From: Streptomyces sp. DG1A-41
GTDB lineage: Bacteria; Actinomycetota; Actinomycetes; Streptomycetales; Streptomycetaceae
NCBI RefSeq assembly: GCF_037055355.1
Contig: NZ_CP146350.1
Location: forward strand, 930,001-994,000
Direction: 5' to 3'
DNA length: 64,000 bases
Below the pieces are notes generated by a model, which was not told the origin of the DNA, searched no databases, and saw only the letters and a program-made list of their open reading frames with translations. This document shows, piece after piece, positions 59,067-64,000 of this stretch. Made by a program: the position numbers and the translations under genes. Within the stretch, counting starts at the first letter, position 1; every line of letters begins with the position of its first letter.

Positions 59067-60422
59067 TCACAGGCGGGCGGAGGCCTCGTCGAGGGTGTCC
59101 GCGATGATGTCGGCGATACGGTCCAGCAGTGCGAGGTCGCTGATCAGCGGGGGCGCGATCTGCACCAGCGGGGCGGCACGGTTGTAGACGCGGGCGAGCA
59201 GCCCGGCCTCGCGCAGCCGGCGCGGGATCAGATCGGCGACCAGCGCCGCGCGGGCGGTGTCGCTGAAGCCGCCGTCGTCGAGGTCGCCGACGAGTTCGAG
59301 GGCGTAGAAGTATCCGGCGCCGCGGACGTCACCCACGATCGGCAGCTCGCCCAGGGACGCCATGCGCTGGGCGAGGTGGCCCTGGTGGCCGCGGACGTTC
59401 TCCAGGATCCGGTCCCGCTCCATGATCTCCAGGCTGCGCAGGGCGATGGCCGCGCTCAGCGGGTGACCGCTGAAGGTGTAACCGTGGTTGAGGACCTCGC
59501 CGGGCTGGTTGATCACCTCGGCGACGCGGTCCGAGACCAGGGTCGCGCCCATCGGGGCGTAGCCGGCGGTGATGCCCTTGGCGACGGTGACGATGTCCGG
59601 GCGGGCGCCGTAGCACTCACCGCCGAACCACTCGCCGAGCCGGCCGAAGGCGGTGATGACCTCGTCGGCGACCAGCAGGAAGCCGTACCGGTCGGCCAGC
59701 GCCCGCAGGCCCTGCCAGTAGCCCTCCGGCGGGGTGATGCAGCCGCCCCGGTTCTGCACCGGTTCGGCGATGAGCATGGCGACGCTCTCCGGTCCCGCGG
59801 CGAGAACCGTGGCCTCCACGTCGGCGAGCAGGTACGCGGTGAAGGCCGCCTCGTCGAGGGGCTGTTCCAGGGCGGTCCGGTTGGTGTTGGCGACGAAGTG
59901 GGTCTCCACGGCGGGCGGCCCGTACGGCTCGGTGAGGCCGGGGTCGTCCGTGAAGGACAGCGCCCCGAGGGTGAGCCCGTGGTAGGCGCCGCGCCGGGCG
60001 ATCGCCTTGGTCCGGCCCGCCTCGCCGCACAGGGTGTGGTACCTGCGGGCGATCTTCCAGGCGGTCTCCACGGCCTCGGCGCCGCCGCCGCTGAAGAAGA
60101 CGTGCTCGATGCCGTCGGGGGCCAGGGCGGCGAGACGCTCCGCGAGAGCCAGGCCGGTGGGGTGCGCGGAATCCGACCACAGGGGGCTGTAGCAGAGTTC
60201 GCGCAGTTGCTTCTGGGCCGCTTCGGCGATCTCGTCGGCGTAGGAGTAGCCGATCTGGCAGCAGTACAGCCCGGACAGGCCGTCGATGTAGCGGTTGCCG
60301 GCCGCGTCGTCGACGTAGGGGCCCTCGCCGTGGCGCACGACGAAGAGGTCCTTGCCGGGCTTCGGGAGCGATCCGTTGGCGGTCATGTTCAGCAGCAGGT
60401 GCCGCTGAGCGGTGGCGGTCAT
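59067..60422 (-). CDS. Class III PLP aminotransferase (putrescine/beta-alanine:pyruvate type)
   Basis: 451 residues. Landmarks: GNRYIDGLSGLYCCQIGYS, FFSGGGAEAVETAWKIARRY, AYHGLTLGALSFT, the Asp in LLVADEVITAFGRLGEWFG, and the PLP Lys in VTVAKGITAGYAPMGA. The pattern fits the omega-amino acid:pyruvate or SpuC-like putrescine aminotransferases. It would convert an amine to an aldehyde. ATG overlaps the upstream permease stop (ATGA); stop lies 23 bp before the deacylase start. Confidence 0.9.
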   Translation of the reverse strand: MTATAQRHLLLNMTANGSLPKPGKDLFVVRHGEGPYVDDAAGNRYIDGLSGLYCCQIGYSYADEIAEAAQKQLRELCYSPLWSDSAHPTGLALAERLAALAPDGIEHVFFSGGGAEAVETAWKIARRYHTLCGEAGRTKAIARRGAYHGLTLGALSFTDDPGLTEPYGPPAVETHFVANTNRTALEQPLDEAAFTAYLLADVEATVLAAGPESVAMLIAEPVQNRGGCITPPEGYWQGLRALADRYGFLLVADEVITAFGRLGEWFGGECYGARPDIVTVAKGITAGYAPMGATLVSDRVAEVINQPGEVLNHGYTFSGHPLSAAIALRSLEIMERDRILENVRGHQGHLAQRMASLGELPIVGDVRGAGYFYALELVGDLDDGGFSDTARAALVADLIPRRLREAGLLARVYNRAAPLVQIAPPLISDLALLDRIADIIADTLDEASARL

Positions 60423-61285
60423 ACGGCCTCACCTCCGGGGGCGGCGATCCCTGCCGTGTTCTCGACCGACAGCAGGGAGTCCTGCCGTCCCGAGCCGAGC
60501 CAGCGCACCAGGGCCACCAGGACGAGGGCGAGGACCGCGAAGGCGATCAGGATCGCGCTGATCGCGGTCACGCTGGGGTCGATGTCGAAGGTCAGGGAGT
60601 TGTAGATCTGCACCGGCAGGGTGACGGTGTCGACCGAGGACAGGAACTGGGAGATGTAGAACTCGTCGAAACTGGTGATGAAGGAGAAGATCGCCGCCGC
60701 GATCATGCCGGGCGCGGCCAGGGGGAAGGTGATCCGCCGGGCGATCGTCAGACGGCCGGCGCCCATGCTGGCGGCGGCGTCCTCCAGCCGTTCGTCGATC
60801 CCGCGCAGGGTCGCCACCAGGATCAGCACCGCGATCGGCGAAGCCAGCACGGTGTGCCCGAGGGCGATGGCGAGGGGGCTGCCCAGCATCGCGGCCGGTT
60901 CGAAGAGCAGGAACAGGCCCAGGGCGGTGACGATCTGCGGGATGAGCAACGGCCCGAGGACCAAAGCGTAAACCGCGGAGCGCAGCGGGAGTTCGCTTCT
61001 GGTCAGGGCGGTCGCCGCGGTCACGCCGATGATCAGCGAGAAGACGGTGCTCAGGCAGGCGACGAAGGCGCTCAGCGACAGGGCGGCCGGCCACTTGCTG
61101 CCGTCGGCGAACAGCGACGTGTACCAGTTGAGCGTCCAGGCGTCGGGCGGGAACGCGGCGAAGGCGTTGTCGCTGAAGGAGGTGACGAGGATGACGACGA
61201 TCGGCAGTGCCAGGAAAAGCAGGATCACGGTGGCGACCGCGGTCAGGGTGATCCGCCCGGCGAGGGTGCTGCGCAGCTCCATCAT
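60419..61285 (-). CDS. Polyamine-type ABC transporter permease (PotC-like)
   Basis: 288 residues, six membrane helices, with the EAA loop DAAASMGAGRLTIARRITFPLAAPGM, given here as residues about 187-212. Start at ATG 61285 in the ATGA overlap with the other permease gene; a second ATG follows directly. It pairs with the permease at 61282-62178 and the ATPase at 62182. Confidence 0.92.
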   Translation of the reverse strand: MMELRSTLAGRITLTAVATVILLFLALPIVVILVTSFSDNAFAAFPPDAWTLNWYTSLFADGSKWPAALSLSAFVACLSTVFSLIIGVTAATALTRSELPLRSAVYALVLGPLLIPQIVTALGLFLLFEPAAMLGSPLAIALGHTVLASPIAVLILVATLRGIDERLEDAAASMGAGRLTIARRITFPLAAPGMIAAAIFSFITSFDEFYISQFLSSVDTVTLPVQIYNSLTFDIDPSVTAISAILIAFAVLALVLVALVRWLGSGRQDSLLSVENTAGIAAPGGEAV

Positions 61286-62178
61286 GACGCGCTCCTCTTC
61301 TTCCGGCTCGCGCCGAGCGAGGTGATGAGCTTGACCAGCAGCAGTCCGGCGAAGGTGAGCAGCAGCAGGATGACGCCCTCGGCGGCGGCGCCGTTCCACT
61401 GGTTCTGTTTCATCACCTGCTGGTTGATGAGGGAGGCGATCATCGTCTGCTGCGGGCCGCCCATCAGGGCCGGGGTGATGTAGTAGCCCAGCGAGAGGAT
61501 GAAGCTCAGCAGTCCGGCACTGGCAAGGCCGGGAGCGACCAAGGGCAGGTAGACCCGGCGGAAGATCGTCACGCGGCCCGCGCCCATACTGGCCGCGGCG
61601 GCGAGCAGCCTCCTGTCCACGCCGCGCATCACGCCGTACAGCAGCAGCACGGTGTAGGGCAGCATCACCGAGGTGGTGCCGATGACCACGCCGATCTCGT
61701 TGTAGAGCAGCTGGTACGGCGCCCCGGGGAACCACAGGTCGGCCATGCCCTGGTTCACCAGGCCCTTGTCACCGAGCAGGATGATCCAGCCGTAGGTGCG
61801 CACCAGGGCGCTGATGAAGTGCGGGACGACCACGATCAGCATGGCCACGCCGGCCCACAGGGGCTTCAGCCGGGAGATCGCGTTGGCCAGAACGAACCCG
61901 AAGACGAGGCTGAACAGTGCCGTCTCCGCGGAGATCCGCAACGTCGTGAACAGCACGGAGAGGTTGACGCCGGTCAGCGCGTCGACGTACCAGTGCAGGG
62001 TGAGTGATCCGTCGGTGTTCTTCAGGCTGAGGAAGAGCGTGCTGAGGATCGGGTAGACGAACAGCACCAGCAGATAGACGACGACCGGCAGCGCGTAGAG
62101 GATGCCGACCCTTGTTCTGCGGGAGGCCAGCAGCTTGCGCGGACGGGCGGGGGCGTTGGCGGTCAGGGTGGCGGCCAT
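61282..62178 (-). CDS. Polyamine-type ABC transporter permease (PotB-like)
   Basis: 298 residues with six helices, opening ILYALPVVVYLLVLFVYPIL. The EAA loop AAASMGAGRVTIFRRVYLPL lies in the third cytoplasmic loop. LYGVMRGVDRRLLAAAASMG and TPALMGGPQQTMIASLI are PotB-like. The ATG lies 3 bp after the ATPase gene stop. Confidence 0.92.
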   Translation of the reverse strand: MAATLTANAPARPRKLLASRRTRVGILYALPVVVYLLVLFVYPILSTLFLSLKNTDGSLTLHWYVDALTGVNLSVLFTTLRISAETALFSLVFGFVLANAISRLKPLWAGVAMLIVVVPHFISALVRTYGWIILLGDKGLVNQGMADLWFPGAPYQLLYNEIGVVIGTTSVMLPYTVLLLYGVMRGVDRRLLAAAASMGAGRVTIFRRVYLPLVAPGLASAGLLSFILSLGYYITPALMGGPQQTMIASLINQQVMKQNQWNGAAAEGVILLLLTFAGLLLVKLITSLGASRKKRSAS

Positions 62179-62181
62179 GGC

Positions 62182-63321
62182 TCACCCGCCCTGTTCGACG
62201 GGGAAGAGGTTGACGTCCTCGGCGTCGACGGTGATGCCGACCCGCTCGCCGGTGACGGGCCCGCGGCCGGCCGGTACTTCGAGGCGCAGCAGCGGCGCGT
62301 CCCCACCGTCGATGCGTACGCCGGCGCGGACCAGGGTGCCGACGTACGTGGCGGTCTCGACCGTGCCGGTACAGAAACCGTCGTCCGGGGCGCAGGCCCG
62401 CAGTCGGCCCGGCTGGACGGCGACCTTGACCTGGGTGCCGGAGGCGAGGTCGTGGCGTCGTGCCGTCAGCAGGCCGCCGGACTGGTCGAGGCGGACCACG
62501 GTGTGTTCATCGGTGTTCTGCAGCACGCGGCCGGGCAGGAAGTTCGCCGCACCGAGGAAGTCCGCGACGAACGGGGTCCTGGGGCGCTCGAACAACTCGC
62601 GGGGGGTGTCGAACTGCTCGATCAGGCCGTTGCGCATCACCGCGATCCGGTCCGACAGGACCAGTGCTTCCTCCTGATCGTGTGTCACGTAGATGACAGT
62701 CAGGCCGAGTTCCTGCTGGATGGCCTTGATCTCGACCTGGAGCTGGTCGCGGAGCTTCTTGTCCAGGGCACCGAGCGGCTCGTCCATGAGGATGACCGGC
62801 GGCCGGTAGACCAGCGCCCGGCACAGGGCTACACGCTGCTGCTGGCCACCGGACAGCTCCCGGGGACGACGGCCGCCGAACCCGGACAGGCCCGCGATCT
62901 CCAGGGTCTCCCCCACTCGCCGTCGGATCTCGTCCTTCCGCACCCCGCGCAGGGTGAGCGGGAAGGCGACGTTCTCGCTGACCGTCATGTGCGGGAAGAG
63001 CAGGTACTGCTGGAAGACGAAGCCGAGGTTGCGCTTCTGCGGAGCGAGCCGGGTGACGTCGCGGTCTCCGACGGTGATGGTGCCGGAGTCGGGTTCGCAG
63101 AAGCCCGCGATCATCATCAGGGTCGTGGTCTTGCCCGATCCGGAGGCGCCGAGGAAGGTGACGAACTCCCCGGCGGCGATCTCCATGGACGCCTCGTCGA
63201 CGGCGACGACGTCCCCGTACGTCTTGCGCAGGGCCACCACCGACAGCGGTTTGCCGGTCGCGGTGGGCAGCTTGCCACCGGCCACCTCGACGGACGGTGT
63301 GACTACACCGAATTCAGCCAC
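62182..63321 (-). CDS. Polyamine-type ABC transporter ATP-binding protein (PotA-like)
   Basis: 379 residues from GTG 63321. Walker A FLGASGSGKTTTLMMIAGF, Q loop FVFQQYLLFPHMTV, signature LSGGQQQRVALCRAL, Walker B VILMDEPLGALDKKL and the His switch YVTHDQEEAL. The C-terminal 110 residues are a TOBE-type regulatory domain. The start overlaps the substrate-binding gene end by 8 bases. Confidence 0.94.
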   Translation of the reverse strand: MAEFGVVTPSVEVAGGKLPTATGKPLSVVALRKTYGDVVAVDEASMEIAAGEFVTFLGASGSGKTTTLMMIAGFCEPDSGTITVGDRDVTRLAPQKRNLGFVFQQYLLFPHMTVSENVAFPLTLRGVRKDEIRRRVGETLEIAGLSGFGGRRPRELSGGQQQRVALCRALVYRPPVILMDEPLGALDKKLRDQLQVEIKAIQQELGLTVIYVTHDQEEALVLSDRIAVMRNGLIEQFDTPRELFERPRTPFVADFLGAANFLPGRVLQNTDEHTVVRLDQSGGLLTARRHDLASGTQVKVAVQPGRLRACAPDDGFCTGTVETATYVGTLVRAGVRIDGGDAPLLRLEVPAGRGPVTGERVGITVDAEDVNLFPVEQGG

Positions 63322-64000
63322 GAGCCCACTCCAACCAGCGCTTGGTGACGGTCGCTTCGTTCTTGATCCACCAGTCGATGTCCGCGTCGAAGCCCTTGTC
63401 GTAGTACTGCGGCGCGCCGGCGAGAGCGTTGCGCTCCTCCTCGGTGAGCTTCTCGTAGGCCACCGGGGAAGACGGGTTCGACGGGAAGGCCTTGGCCAGA
63501 GCGGCCTGGACCTCGGGACGCAGCGAGTAGTCCATGAGCTGGTAGGCGGCGTCCACATGGGCCGCTCCCTTGGCGATGCCGTAGCCCTGGAACTGACGGC
63601 GCATGCCGTTGAGCTGCCGCGCGACGGGGACGCCCTGCTTCTGCAGATCGGCGATCCGGCCGTCCCAGACGGTGGACATCGTCACCTCCTGGCGGCTGAG
63701 GAGCACACCGGGGAGCGGGCCGCTGTCCCAGAACTTCTTGATGTCGGACCGGAGCCGGGTCAGGACCTTGAAGGCGCGGTCCAGGTCGAGCGGGTACAGC
63801 TTGTCCATCGGGACGCCGTCGGCCAGCAGCGCGAACTCCAGCTCGGGCAGGTCGGCGTCCGGGTTGCACATCGAGCGGCTGCCCTTGAACGCCTTGGTGT
63901 CCCAGAAGTCCGCCCACGACTCCGGCTTGCGGCCGCCGAAGGCGTCGGTGCGGTACGCCATGCACTGGCCGTAGAAACTGTTGCCCACGGCATGGTCGGT
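63314..64000 (-). CDS. Polyamine-type ABC substrate-binding protein, 5' end beyond the window
   Basis: The last 228 residues of a PotD-like extracellular binding protein; the frame is open to the right edge. Seen here: FYGQCMAYRTDAFGGRKPES, WADFWDTKAF, YPLDLDRAFKVL, and the C-terminal DWWIKNEATVTKRWLEW. The signal peptide and N-terminal lobe are outside. Residues such as MSTVWDGRIADL and LMDYSLRPEVQAAL match the spermidine/putrescine-binding family. First gene of the transporter part of the operon in this window. Confidence 0.9.
   Translation of the reverse strand, partial: TDHAVGNSFYGQCMAYRTDAFGGRKPESWADFWDTKAFKGSRSMCNPDADLPELEFALLADGVPMDKLYPLDLDRAFKVLTRLRSDIKKFWDSGPLPGVLLSRQEVTMSTVWDGRIADLQKQGVPVARQLNGMRRQFQGYGIAKGAAHVDAAYQLMDYSLRPEVQAALAKAFPSNPSSPVAYEKLTEEERNALAGAPQYYDKGFDADIDWWIKNEATVTKRWLEWARG

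Overview
The window is high-GC actinobacterial DNA, almost certainly from a Streptomyces chromosome. The grounds are G/C-rich third codon positions, GTG starts, Tat and Sec exported glycan hydrolases with ricin-type CBM13 modules, a sedolisin protease, an ABATE/CGNR regulator and a Streptomyces-type contractile injection system (CIS). The species cannot be named from sequence alone.

Region 1 (1-22.7 kb, all minus strand) is one long, tightly coupled operon for an extracellular/cytoplasmic CIS of the phage-tail-like Afp/PVC type. In order of transcription it encodes sheath, tube, a zinc-ribbon T4-type hub chaperone, a small unknown, a DUF4255 tube-terminator protein, an AAA+ ATPase, a second small unknown, a 2287-residue DUF4157 'eCIS core' effector with a C-terminal nuclease-like tip, a probable cognate immunity protein, a CIS tube/LysM-type adaptor, a LysM protein, a gpD-like hub, a gpV-like spike, a PAAR-like tip, gp25, a baseplate J-type protein and a second baseplate protein that runs off the left edge. 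The effector tip and the gene after it are clearly poorer in G+C than the rest of the operon, which suggests a swappable toxin-immunity cassette.

Region 2 (22.7-29.9 kb) holds the leader of the CIS operon, two small Streptomyces-type hypotheticals, a GAF-domain regulator next to an acetaldehyde-type aldehyde dehydrogenase with a good terminator, a DUF6281 lipoprotein and the decayed remains of a CitA/DcuS-like sensor kinase.

Region 3 (29.9-41.1 kb) is a cell-envelope cluster: a class A penicillin-binding protein, a two-frame membrane protein with Cache-like and HAMP parts, PgsB and PgsC homologues for poly-gamma-glutamate-like polymer synthesis, a Tat-exported NlpC/P60 hydrolase, a GT39-type glycosyltransferase and a convergent acyltransferase.

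Region 4 (41.3-49 kb) is an export and degradation region: an S53 peptidase, a xylan-degrading set (GH10 xylanase and CBM13-feruloyl esterase on minus, CBM13-GH62 arabinofuranosidase on plus, with palindromic operator candidates between them) and a membrane-anchored metallophosphoesterase.

Region 5 (49.1-53.5 kb) is a scar region. A 1343-bp IS3-family element splits an epoxide hydrolase gene and leaves a 3-bp target duplication. A divergent ABATE/CGNR regulator with paired operator-like repeats follows, then a chimeric remnant of a RidA-like and a DegT-like gene.

Region 6 (53.7-64 kb, minus strand) is an amine-utilisation operon that runs off the right edge: substrate-binding protein, ATPase and two permeases of a PotABCD-like importer, class III aminotransferase, aspartoacylase-like deacylase, a frameshifted aldehyde dehydrogenase, aldo-keto reductase, HAD hydrolase and a PuuB-like FAD oxidase. 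Several otherwise intact genes carry one-base losses in G/C runs, so sequence error should be checked before calling them dead.
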